Assembly (NCBI GenBank): GCA_027623615.1
Contig: JAQBVH010000029.1
Location: 1 to 12,424 of the forward strand
Source: Planctomycetota bacterium
Lineage (GTDB): Bacteria > Planctomycetota > UBA1135 > GCA-002686595
DNA length: 12,424 nucleotides
Reading direction: 5' to 3'
Of the stretch, positions 6,442 through 12,424 are shown in pieces. Position numbers and translations under genes: made by a program. Within the stretch, counting starts at the first letter, position 1. Every line of letters starts with the position of its first letter. The notes under the pieces are model-generated. The model was not told where the DNA came from. It made no database searches and saw only the letters and a list, made by a program, of their open reading frames with translations.

Positions 6442-8549
6442 TGAACCTCCCCCGTTGGACTGCTTACCTGGCCCTGGCCGTCGTCGGCGTCGTGCTCCTG
6501 ACGGCGATCCCCAAGAAGGGCGAGGCCTCGCCCTCCGAGGGCGCGGCCGAGGCCGCGCGCGCCGGCAAGCCCGTCGAGACCAAGTACCCGCGCATGGTCG
6601 TGCTCGGAATCGATGGCCTGGACCCGGACATCCTCAAGAGGGTGATCGCGGATCACCCCGGCAAGATGCCCCACTTCGAGGAGCTGATCGCGGAAGCGGA
6701 CGGCGTCGTCGATCTCGGCACCTCCACCCCGCCCCAGAGCCCGGTGGCCTGGTCGAACTTCATCGTCGGCATGAACCCCGGCGGCCACGGCATCTTCGAC
6801 TTCGTGCACCGCGATCCGGAGGAGTACGGCCCGCTGGCCGGCACGATCACCAAGGCCAGCGCCGGCTCGTACTGGCTGCCGGGCCAGTGGAAGTTCCCGA
6901 CCTCCGAGGGCGGCGACGCGAACCGCTCCGGCAAGGCCTTCTGGACGATCCTGGGTGAGAACGGCGTGCCGGCCGACGTCTGGCGCATGCCGATCAACTT
7001 CCCGGTCGAGGCCTCGAAGAAGGGCTGGTCGTTCCCGGGCATGATGACCCCGGCGGTCGACTCATCCTACGGCGAGGCCAGCCTCTACTCGACCGACCCG
7101 GCCGTGGTCGGCGACAAGGTCTTTTCGATCAACCTGCGCGACGGCGTGGTCAAGACGAAGCTGCTCGGCCCGTCCAACGCCTTCAAGGAGGGCGACCCGC
7201 GCACCGAGGTCCCGTTCGAGATCTACGCCGACGAGGAGAACGACGTGGCCGTGGTCGACATCGCCGGCAGCACCCTGGTGCTCGAGCCCGGCGAGTGGAG
7301 CACGTTCGTGCGCGTGAGCTACGACATGCTGCCGATGGGCATCGGCGCCCAGGGCGGGATCGTGCGCTTCTACCTGCGCTCGGTCAGCCCGAAGCTCGAG
7401 CTGTACGCCTCGCCGGTCAACGTGGATCCGACGTCGCCGATCAACCCGGTCTCGTCTCCGGACTCCGCTGCCCAGAAGCTCGCCGAGCGCATCGGCCTCT
7501 ACTACACCCAGGGCATGGCCGAGGACGTCAACGCCCTCAAGGCCGAGATGCTGACCGACGCCGAGTTCATGCGCCAGGCGCAGCTCGTGTACCAGGAGCG
7601 CGGCGCCATGCTCGAGATGGCCCTCGACAAGTACATGAAGAACGAGGAGGGCGGCTTCCTCTTCTTCTACTACTCCTCGGTCGACCTGTGCTGCCACATG
7701 ATGTGGCGTCACCAGGACGAGCAGCATCCCAACTACGACCCGAAGGTCGCCGGGGAAGACTCGACCTGGTGGTCGGGCCGCGCCGGAACCACCTGGCACG
7801 ACGTCGTCGACGACCTGTACATCCGGATGGACGAGGTCCTGGGCGACATCCGCAAGAGCGTCGGCAAGGACACGACGATCGTCGTGATGAGCGATCACGG
7901 CTTCGCGCCGTACCGCCGCAAGTTCTCGTTGAACACCTGGCTGCACGACAACGGCTACCTGGTCTTCAAGGAGGGCTTCGGCAAGGAGCAGCCCCTCGAT
8001 CACGCCGAGTACAAGCCGATCCACATCTACGACCGCAAGGACGGCGAGTACACGGTCGACTGGTCGAAGACCAAGGCCTTCGGGATGGGCTTCAACGGCC
8101 TGTACCTGAACCTCGCGGGCCGCGAAGCCCACGGCTCGGTCAAGGCCTCCGAAAAGGGCGACCTGATCAAGAAGCTCAAGGCCGGGCTCGAGGAGATCTA
8201 CGACGGTGAGGTCCAGGTCGTCACGGCGGCGGACATCGCCACCGAGGTGTACTCGGGCGACCGCGTCAAGGACGCCCCCGACATCCTGGTGGGCTACAAT
8301 TCAGGCTACGGGAACTCCGACGAGGCCTCTCTGGGCCGCGTGACGGCCGAGGTGCTCTCCGACAACCTCGGCGGCACCTTCAACGGCAGCCACCTGATGG
8401 ACCCGGAGCATGTGAAGGGCACGATCCTCTCCAACCGGCCCCTCGGAAACCCCGACCCGCGCCTCGAGGACCTCACCGTTGAGATCCTGCGTTACTACGG
8501 CATCAAGCCGGCGCCCGACATGGTCGGGAAGCCGGTATTCAAGAACTGA
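6441..8549 (+). CDS. Membrane-anchored alkaline phosphatase superfamily protein (type I phosphodiesterase-like), copy 2
   Basis: A paralogue of the preceding gene, 702 residues. One N-terminal hydrophobic segment (about 7-23, after MNLPR) is followed by a Glu/Ala-rich linker, so the catalytic domain is predicted outside the cytoplasmic membrane. Catalytic residues are intact: Asp58 in VVLGIDGLDPD, Ser100 in PPQSPVAWSNFIVG as likely nucleophile, Asp415 and His419 in SSVDLCCHMM, Asp485-His486 in VMSDHGF, and His651 in NGSHLMDPEH. Copy-specific parallels with the neighbour include INFPVEASKKGWSFPGMMTP against ITFPPQKFKNGTLLSGMCVP, VNVDPTSPINPVSSP against INIDPESPAMPISHP, and a shared FSLNTWLHDNGYLVFK-type segment. 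Its ATG overlaps the upstream TGA by one base, indicating translational coupling. The substrate is unknown; whether the pair forms a complex or works on two sides of a membrane is open. Confidence 0.88.
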   Translation: MNLPRWTAYLALAVVGVVLLTAIPKKGEASPSEGAAEAARAGKPVETKYPRMVVLGIDGLDPDILKRVIADHPGKMPHFEELIAEADGVVDLGTSTPPQSPVAWSNFIVGMNPGGHGIFDFVHRDPEEYGPLAGTITKASAGSYWLPGQWKFPTSEGGDANRSGKAFWTILGENGVPADVWRMPINFPVEASKKGWSFPGMMTPAVDSSYGEASLYSTDPAVVGDKVFSINLRDGVVKTKLLGPSNAFKEGDPRTEVPFEIYADEENDVAVVDIAGSTLVLEPGEWSTFVRVSYDMLPMGIGAQGGIVRFYLRSVSPKLELYASPVNVDPTSPINPVSSPDSAAQKLAERIGLYYTQGMAEDVNALKAEMLTDAEFMRQAQLVYQERGAMLEMALDKYMKNEEGGFLFFYYSSVDLCCHMMWRHQDEQHPNYDPKVAGEDSTWWSGRAGTTWHDVVDDLYIRMDEVLGDIRKSVGKDTTIVVMSDHGFAPYRRKFSLNTWLHDNGYLVFKEGFGKEQPLDHAEYKPIHIYDRKDGEYTVDWSKTKAFGMGFNGLYLNLAGREAHGSVKASEKGDLIKKLKAGLEEIYDGEVQVVTAADIATEVYSGDRVKDAPDILVGYNSGYGNSDEASLGRVTAEVLSDNLGGTFNGSHLMDPEHVKGTILSNRPLGNPDPRLEDLTVEILRYYGIKPAPDMVGKPVFKN

Positions 8550-8564
8550 CCCCCCCTAGACAAC

Positions 8565-8571
8565 AAGGAAG
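8565..8571 (+). promoter_or_regulatory. Shine-Dalgarno site of the small RHH-like gene
   Basis: AAGGAAG lies six bases before the ATG at 8578. It is the clearest Shine-Dalgarno in the window, where most start codons have none. It supports the 65-residue ORF as a real translated gene and suggests it is made in quantity from the operon mRNA. Confidence 0.7.
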
Positions 8572-8577
8572 CCTGAC

Positions 8578-8775
8578 ATGTTCGGTGGCGGCAACAAGAT
8601 CAAGGTCGACAAGGACCTCCTGGACCGCGTGAAGAAGATCTCGGAAGTGGCGGGCTACGCCTCCCACGAGGAGTTCGTGCACCACGTGCTCGAGCGCGAG
8701 CTCGCCCAGTTCGAGGACGCGCAGAGCGACGACGACATCACCGAGAAGCTGCGCGGACTCGGCTACATCAGCTAG
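8578..8775 (+). CDS. Small ribbon-helix-helix-like protein (65 aa)
   Basis: I do not recognise a named family. After MFGGGN, the stretch KIKVDKDLLDRVKKISEVAG (7-26) reads as a short beta strand and a helix. Then come YASHEEFVHHVLERELAQF (27-45), a turn and a second helix, the order of a MetJ/Arc-type ribbon-helix-helix DNA-binding dimer. An acidic linker follows, with the tail ITEKLRGLGYIS (54-65). That LRxLGYI ending is one I associate with the extreme C-termini of sulfatases and related alkaline-phosphatase-superfamily proteins, notable since two such enzymes lie just upstream. Possible roles are an operon autoregulator or a small partner protein using the RHH fold. The strong ribosome binding site and the spacing (28 bp after copy 2, 51 bp before the next gene) place it in the operon. 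Confidence 0.75.
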   Translation: MFGGGNKIKVDKDLLDRVKKISEVAGYASHEEFVHHVLERELAQFEDAQSDDDITEKLRGLGYIS

Positions 8776-8826
8776 CCCGCACGCTCCTCCAGCACACGAA
8801 ACCTCATCAGGCCCCCGCCCCAGGCC

Positions 8827-9723
8827 ATGAACGTGATCAACGGCGCCGTAACGGCGATCTTCAACGTCCTGCTCACCCCGCTGGAAGCGGTGGGGTGGAT
8901 GTTCTCGTTGATCATTGTCAGCGGGATCTTCGGCGTCCTGGCGCTGGTGATCTTCAAGCACATCTCCAACCAGAAGGGGATCAAGGCGGCGAAGGACAAG
9001 ATCAAGGGTCACATGATCGAGATCCGCCTTTACCAGGACGACCTGGGGCAGGTGGCCAAGTCGATCGGCAAGGTGCTGTTCTACAACACCAAGTACATCG
9101 GCCTGAATTTCGGTCCCTTCATCCCGCTCATGTTCCCGTTCGCGCTGGTCGCGGCGCAGATGGTCGTGCGCTACGGGTTCGACCCGGTCCCGATCGAGGC
9201 CCAGGCCGGCAGCCTGCTGGCCGGTGAGGGCATCACCCTCAAGGTCGAGTTCGACGAGGACCACAAGGCCAACGCGCGGGAGGTGCAGATCCTCCTGCCG
9301 AACGGGGTCGAGCAGGTCTCGAAGGTCGCCCGCATCCCCTCCAAGGGGATCGCCGTGCAGGAGCTGGTCGCGACCGCGCCCGGCACCCACAGGATCACGA
9401 TCCAGGTGGGCGAGACCACGGAGGTCAAGCTCCTGCACGCGGTCGACCCCGCCGCAGAGGAGCCCGCCGCGCGGCCGCGCTACATGCAGCCCGAGCGCAC
9501 CGGGAGCTTCCTGATGTCGATCCTGTGGCCCGCCGAGGACACCGTCGCTGAGGCCGGCATCAGCCGCATCTCCTTCAACAACGCGGACATCCCGACCGCC
9601 TATCCGGAGCGCGACTTCGGCTGGTTGCCGGGGTCCGGTCCGGTCGGCGTGCTCCTGTGGTTCGTGGTCTTCTCGATGCTGTTCGGCGTCGTGGCCCTCA
9701 AGCCCCTCGGCGTTCAGATCTGA
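8827..9723 (+). CDS. Three-TM protein resembling the EMC3/TMCO1/Oxa1 superfamily, with extracytoplasmic beta domain
   Basis: An integral membrane protein of 298 residues; function not established. TM1 spans about 22-44, followed by a lysine-rich helical segment (45-90, with NQKGIKAAKDKIKGHMIEIR) that should form a cytosolic coiled hairpin, then TM2 at about 92-112 (FGPFIPLMFPFALVAAQMVV). This order (N-terminus out, TM, basic hairpin, TM) matches the core of archaeal DUF106 and eukaryotic EMC3/TMCO1, relatives of YidC/Oxa1 insertases. Residues 113-270 should face outward and include a beta-strand-rich, Ig-like stretch (KVEFDEDHKANAREVQILLP to APGTHRITIQVG). TM3 is at 271-291. The superfamily call is by pattern only and tentative. 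The gene sits between the RHH-like gene and the alarmone hydrolase gene, two bases from the latter. It may help insert or hold the membrane-anchored phosphodiesterases. Confidence 0.72.
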   Translation: MNVINGAVTAIFNVLLTPLEAVGWMFSLIIVSGIFGVLALVIFKHISNQKGIKAAKDKIKGHMIEIRLYQDDLGQVAKSIGKVLFYNTKYIGLNFGPFIPLMFPFALVAAQMVVRYGFDPVPIEAQAGSLLAGEGITLKVEFDEDHKANAREVQILLPNGVEQVSKVARIPSKGIAVQELVATAPGTHRITIQVGETTEVKLLHAVDPAAEEPAARPRYMQPERTGSFLMSILWPAEDTVAEAGISRISFNNADIPTAYPERDFGWLPGSGPVGVLLWFVVFSMLFGVVALKPLGVQI

Positions 9724-9725
9724 GG

Positions 9726-10286
9726 GTGTTCTCGCCCGGCATCGAACGCGCCCTGCGGGCGGCACTCGAGGCTCACGGCGGTCAAACCCGCAAGGGTGGC
9801 GACATGCCCTACATCGTGCACCCGCTGCACGTGGCGCTCCTGTTGGCCCAGGCTGGCGCCGACGAGGTCACGATCCAGGCGGGAGTGCTGCACGACGTGG
9901 TCGAGGACTGTGACGAGTGGACCGCCAGGCGGCTCGAGGCCGAGTTCGGCCCCGAGGTCCGGGCGATCGTCGCTGAGCTGACCGAGGACAAGTCCAAGTC
10001 CTGGTTGGAGCGCAAGCAGACGGCCGTCGACCACGTGGCGGACATGGGCGAGCGGGCCCTCACGGTCAAGGCCGCCGACAAGCTGCACAACCTGTCGAGC
10101 CTGCTCGCCGACCTGCGCGCCGCGGACCATCCCGACGAGGTGTTTCGCCACTTCACGGCCTCCGGCCCCGAGACCCTGGCCATGTCGCGCAGCCTGGTCG
10201 AGGCGCTGGTCCGGCGCCTCGAGAACGACCTCGCGCGGTCCCTGCTGGAGACCCTCGAGGCGCTCGAGGCTCACCTGGCCGATTGA
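9726..10286 (+). CDS. Mesh1-like small alarmone hydrolase (HD domain)
   Basis: A predicted Mn-dependent HD hydrolase of the RelA/SpoT-homologue group that would remove the 3'-pyrophosphate of (p)ppGpp in the cytoplasm. Taking the GTG at 9726 as start gives 186 residues, two bases after the upstream stop; an ATG at 9657 would overlap the previous gene by 67 bp and add a non-conserved basic stretch. Motifs follow the Mesh1 order: HGGQTRKGGDMPYIVHPLHVA (His32), GVLHDVVED (His56-Asp57), then LTEDKSKSWLERKQTAVDHV, close to the segment of animal MESH1, and VKAADKLHNL (Asp118). There is no synthetase, TGS or ACT domain, so it is hydrolase-only. A general nucleotide pyrophosphohydrolase or an NADPH phosphatase activity, as reported for MESH1, is an alternative. 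Its place at the end of the cluster suggests co-transcription. Confidence 0.85.
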   Translation: MFSPGIERALRAALEAHGGQTRKGGDMPYIVHPLHVALLLAQAGADEVTIQAGVLHDVVEDCDEWTARRLEAEFGPEVRAIVAELTEDKSKSWLERKQTAVDHVADMGERALTVKAADKLHNLSSLLADLRAADHPDEVFRHFTASGPETLAMSRSLVEALVRRLENDLARSLLETLEALEAHLAD

Positions 10287-10364
10287 ATCGGTCTGTTGGG
10301 TAAGCCCATTCGCGTCTGCGCCGCGCTCGGCCTCAACGGTCTTGCGCCCGCGGGCCCGCGCCCC

Positions 10365-10370
10365 TGCAAT
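10365..10370 (+). promoter_or_regulatory. Possible weak -10 element before the metallopeptidase gene
   Basis: TGCAAT matches four of six -10 consensus positions and ends six bases before the ATG at 10377, again the leaderless spacing. The following AGGAAC could instead act as a tight Shine-Dalgarno, so both readings remain open. Confidence 0.22.
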
Positions 10371-10376
10371 AGGAAC

Positions 10377-11912
10377 ATGCGCATCCTCGTCGCCCTGCTC
10401 GTCGCCCTGGGACTCGCAGCTCCTGCTCCCGCGCAGCTGAAGAAGGAGCGCCTGCCCGAGCTCGGCTTGCCCACCTTCTACCGGCCGCGGCACTTCGAGA
10501 TCATTCCGTTGCAGCCGGGGACCGAGTACAAGATCCTCTACCTGCGCGAGCTGCCGGCTGCCGAGCGTGGCCGCAAGATCGAGCCGCGGGCCTTCCGCCC
10601 GGACCTCAACGTCGTGCGTCTCGAGAAGCGCGCGGCGGTCACGGGCACCGGCAAGCAGGACGAGGGTCCCAAGGTCTTCAGCCTGTCCACATGGATCGAG
10701 CATGAGCGCGCCTTCAGTGGTTGGAAGGCCGAGCTGGTCGGTCCGGGGAAGAAGGACAGGGACTTCCTGACCCACGTGTTCGAACTGACGGGGCCCCCAG
10801 CGGAGGGCAAGTCGCTCGAGATGCGCGGCTACGCCTACGTGTGGGAGACCCCGGGTTACTTCTACTGCCTCGTCGGTCGCTGCGCGAAGGACGACTACGA
10901 CGAGATGGAGGAGCTCTGGCAGGACGTCGGCGAGAAGATGAAGGTCGCCGAGCCGGAGACCTCCGAGCGGGACGCGAAGAGGCTCGAGCGCATGTACCGC
11001 GACTCGAACCTGCCGCACATTCCTTATCGCATCAAGGTGCGCGAGGCGATGATCGGGGACTGGCAGGCCGAGGACACCGAGAACTACATCGTCGTCTTCA
11101 ACACGCCCGACGAGCCCCTGGTGCGCAAGGTCCTGCGCGACCTCGAGACGATCCGCGAGTCGTACATCGAGCTGTTTCCGCCGGCGAAGGAGATCGAGGC
11201 GATCTCGACCGTGCGCATCTGCGCCAACCGGGACGAGTACATCTCCTACGGCGGTCACCCGCTCTCCGCGGGCTACTGGAACAGCCGCCTGGAAGAGCTC
11301 GTGCTCTACGACGCACAGAAGCAGGAGAAGGGCGAGCGTCCGGACGACTCGGACACGTTCGTGGTGCTGTACCACGAGGCCTTCCACCAGTACATCCACT
11401 ACTCGACCGGAGAGCTGCCGCCGCACTCGTGGTTCAACGAGGGCTACGGCGACTACTTCTCGGGCGCTGTGATCAGGAACGGCAAGGTGCGGAAGATCGG
11501 GGTCAACCCCTGGCGCTGCGGCCTGATCCAGGCCGTGATCGAGGGCAAGTTCAGCTTCGAGCCGGTGCCGTGGAAGGACATCATCGAGTACTCCCAGGGC
11601 CAGTACTACACGAACGCCGGCCCCAAGTACGCCCAGGGCTGGTCGATGATCTACTTCCTCCTCCACGCTCCCGTGGTGAAGAAGCACCCCGAGTGGGAAG
11701 CCATCCTGCCCACGTACTTCGAGACCTTGAAGGCGGAGTACGCCAAGCAACTCGAGGAGCTCGGCGAGCACCCCGCCCCGGAGAAGAAGGCCGGCGCCGG
11801 CCAGCTCGCCCGCGAAGCAGCCCTCAAGGCGGCCTTCGCCGACGTGGACCTCGAGGAGATCCACGGGGAGTGGGCGACCTTCACGCTGACCCTCGAGGAT
11901 CCGCGCAAGTAG
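10377..11912 (+). CDS. Secreted HExxH metallopeptidase, DUF1570-like
   Basis: A predicted exported zinc peptidase of 511 residues. The ATG at 10377 opens a clear signal peptide (MRILVALLVALGLAAPAPAQ); the in-frame TTG upstream would bury it. Residues 21-225 are a family-specific N-terminal region I cannot name. The peptidase part starts near 236 (YIVVFNTPDEPLVRKVLRDL). It contains an SYGGHPLSAGYWNSR segment (290-304), the zinc motif HEAFH at 333-337 and SWFNEGYGDYFSG with the likely third ligand Glu355, 18 residues past the second His, as in gluzincins. This order resembles the DUF1570 peptidases common in planctomycetes. The C-terminal part ends in helices that include EKKAGAGQLAREAALKAAFA. 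The gene ends in two consecutive TAG codons, directly against a transporter remnant. The physiological substrate is unknown. Confidence 0.82.
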   Translation: MRILVALLVALGLAAPAPAQLKKERLPELGLPTFYRPRHFEIIPLQPGTEYKILYLRELPAAERGRKIEPRAFRPDLNVVRLEKRAAVTGTGKQDEGPKVFSLSTWIEHERAFSGWKAELVGPGKKDRDFLTHVFELTGPPAEGKSLEMRGYAYVWETPGYFYCLVGRCAKDDYDEMEELWQDVGEKMKVAEPETSERDAKRLERMYRDSNLPHIPYRIKVREAMIGDWQAEDTENYIVVFNTPDEPLVRKVLRDLETIRESYIELFPPAKEIEAISTVRICANRDEYISYGGHPLSAGYWNSRLEELVLYDAQKQEKGERPDDSDTFVVLYHEAFHQYIHYSTGELPPHSWFNEGYGDYFSGAVIRNGKVRKIGVNPWRCGLIQAVIEGKFSFEPVPWKDIIEYSQGQYYTNAGPKYAQGWSMIYFLLHAPVVKKHPEWEAILPTYFETLKAEYAKQLEELGEHPAPEKKAGAGQLAREAALKAAFADVDLEEIHGEWATFTLTLEDPRK

Positions 11913-11919
11913 TAGAGAT

Positions 11920-12165
11920 ACGGAGTCGGCTTCGCGCTGCGCGCGCGAGCTGGTGGGGGACCGGGGCTCCAAGCCCTACCGCTGGATCTTCGTCGTCTTC
12001 CCCGGCTCCCAGGTCCAGGCAGGCAACGCCGAGATCCTCTCGGACACCTTGCTGCTCGGCTTGGCCCTGCCGAACGTGCTCGGGCTGTACTTCCTGATGC
12101 CGGAGGTGCGTCGCGCCCGCGACGACAACTGGCGGCGCCTGAGGAGCGGCGCGATGGACGTCTGA
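11920..12165 (+). pseudogene. C-terminal remnant of an AGCS-type sodium:alanine/glycine symporter
   Basis: The frame reads SRCARELVGDRGSKPYRWIF, then NAEILSDTLLLGLALPNVLG, then LYFLMPEVRRARDDNW, and stops at 12165. This follows the C-terminal end of AGCS symporters as I know them (a Cys-x-x-x-Leu-x-Gly segment, PYRxxF, a helix, then a DxxxxLxALPNLxGL helix and a charged tail). Roughly 400 upstream residues that such a transporter needs are absent, because the sequence abuts the stop of the metallopeptidase gene. A GTG at 11953 could start a 70-residue product, but it would hold only the last helices. I read it as a gene truncated by deletion. A small unrelated two-helix membrane protein is the alternative. 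Confidence 0.6.
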
Positions 12166-12176
12166 GGGGCGCGCAC

Positions 12177-12182
12177 TAAGCT
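12177..12182 (+). promoter_or_regulatory. Putative -10 element of the ceramidase-like gene, leaderless geometry
   Basis: In gcacTAAGCTcaggggc-ATG a TAnnnT hexamer ends seven bases before the start codon, the same spacing as at fucU. The intervening cagggg could also act as a weak Shine-Dalgarno. No -35 box is evident. Confidence 0.33.
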
Positions 12183-12189
12183 CAGGGGC

Positions 12190-12424
12190 ATGCGCGCCTG
12201 GATCCTTGCCGTTGCTCTTGCCTTGCCTGTCTCCGGCCAGCAGCGCGCCGGCTCCGCCCAGGTCGACATCACTCCGCAGGGCCCGACCCGGTTGTCGGGC
12301 TACGGCTCGCGACGCGCCGAGACAGCGATCGTCGCCCAGCCGCTGAAGGCCACCGCCCTTGCCGTGGGGGAGCCGCCGGTCGTCGTGATCGCGGTGGACA
12401 ACTGCGGTGTGTCCGCTGCGGTGC
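12190..12424 (+). CDS. Neutral/alkaline non-lysosomal ceramidase-like protein, 3'-truncated by the window edge
   Basis: The first 78 residues of a secreted protein. A signal peptide (MRAWILAVALALPVSGQQ) is followed by RAGSAQVDITPQGPTRLSGY, the N-terminal motif (AGxAxxDITPxGPxxLxGY) of the neutral/alkaline ceramidase N-terminal domain family. Further on come QPLKATALAV and VVVIAVDNCGVS, matching the family's arrangement of a strand with an early Asp. Proteins with this domain are common in planctomycetes and often lack a proven substrate, so ceramide amide hydrolysis is only a family-based expectation. The zinc site and most of the enzyme lie beyond the window. The start is fixed by the signal peptide. 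Confidence 0.78.
   Translation, partial: MRAWILAVALALPVSGQQRAGSAQVDITPQGPTRLSGYGSRRAETAIVAQPLKATALAVGEPPVVVIAVDNCGVSAAV

Noticed and set aside
9657..9725. Upstream ATG for the alarmone hydrolase gene
   Set aside because: It overlaps the end of the membrane protein gene by 67 bp and adds a basic stretch not seen in Mesh1-like proteins. The GTG at 9726 is preferred, though not proven.
10349..10360. Perfect 12-bp palindrome cgcgggcccgcg before the metallopeptidase gene
   Set aside because: It has no loop, consists only of G and C, and is the kind of dyad expected by chance in such sequence. There is not enough support for an operator call.
9714..11972. A 752-codon open frame on the minus strand
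   Set aside because: It lies antisense to the HD hydrolase and metallopeptidase genes, whose motifs are unmistakable. Long antisense frames are expected in GC-rich coding DNA, and its translation is a Leu/Val/Arg/Asp-rich shadow with no recognisable domain.

Overview
The window is GC-rich bacterial DNA, densely coding, and most likely from a planctomycete or a close relative. That placement is an inference from gene content. It rests on an ECF sigma factor of the type expanded in Planctomycetota, an FG-GAP plus collagen-like secreted protein, a DUF1570-like HExxH metallopeptidase, a neutral-ceramidase-like protein, and frequent absence of Shine-Dalgarno sequences. No rRNA, tRNA, IS element, integrase or CRISPR array is visible.

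Left part (1-1900). The window opens inside a sulfate-activation gene, with an APS kinase domain of the sulfurylase-kinase fusion type. A perfect 12-bp hairpin separates it from a convergent ECF sigma factor gene. That gene diverges from fucU (L-fucose mutarotase). Both divergent genes have a -10-like hexamer 6-7 nt before the ATG, the geometry of leaderless transcripts. Two hairpins close fucU, the first with the stop codon in its loop.

Middle-left (1965-4272). One large secreted protein combines three FG-GAP/VCBS-like calcium loops, a 28-triplet collagen-like stalk and a C-terminal beta-rich tail. It is followed by a 391-bp gap with two hairpins.

Centre (4273-10286). This is the most interesting stretch, a tight same-strand cluster of five genes. 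Two are paralogous alkaline-phosphatase-superfamily phosphodiesterases. Charge distribution suggests one has a cytoplasmic and the other an extracytoplasmic catalytic domain. They overlap by one base. Next come a 65-residue ribbon-helix-helix-like protein, a three-TM protein shaped like the EMC3/TMCO1/Oxa1 insertase superfamily with an added extracytoplasmic beta domain, and, two bases on, a Mesh1-like small alarmone hydrolase. The spacing implies one transcript. The set reads as a candidate undescribed envelope-associated phosphodiesterase module; its substrate cannot be told from sequence.

Right part (10287-12424). A secreted gluzincin-like metallopeptidase is followed by an apparent C-terminal remnant of a sodium:alanine/glycine (AGCS) symporter. 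The start of a secreted neutral/alkaline ceramidase-like gene then runs off the edge.
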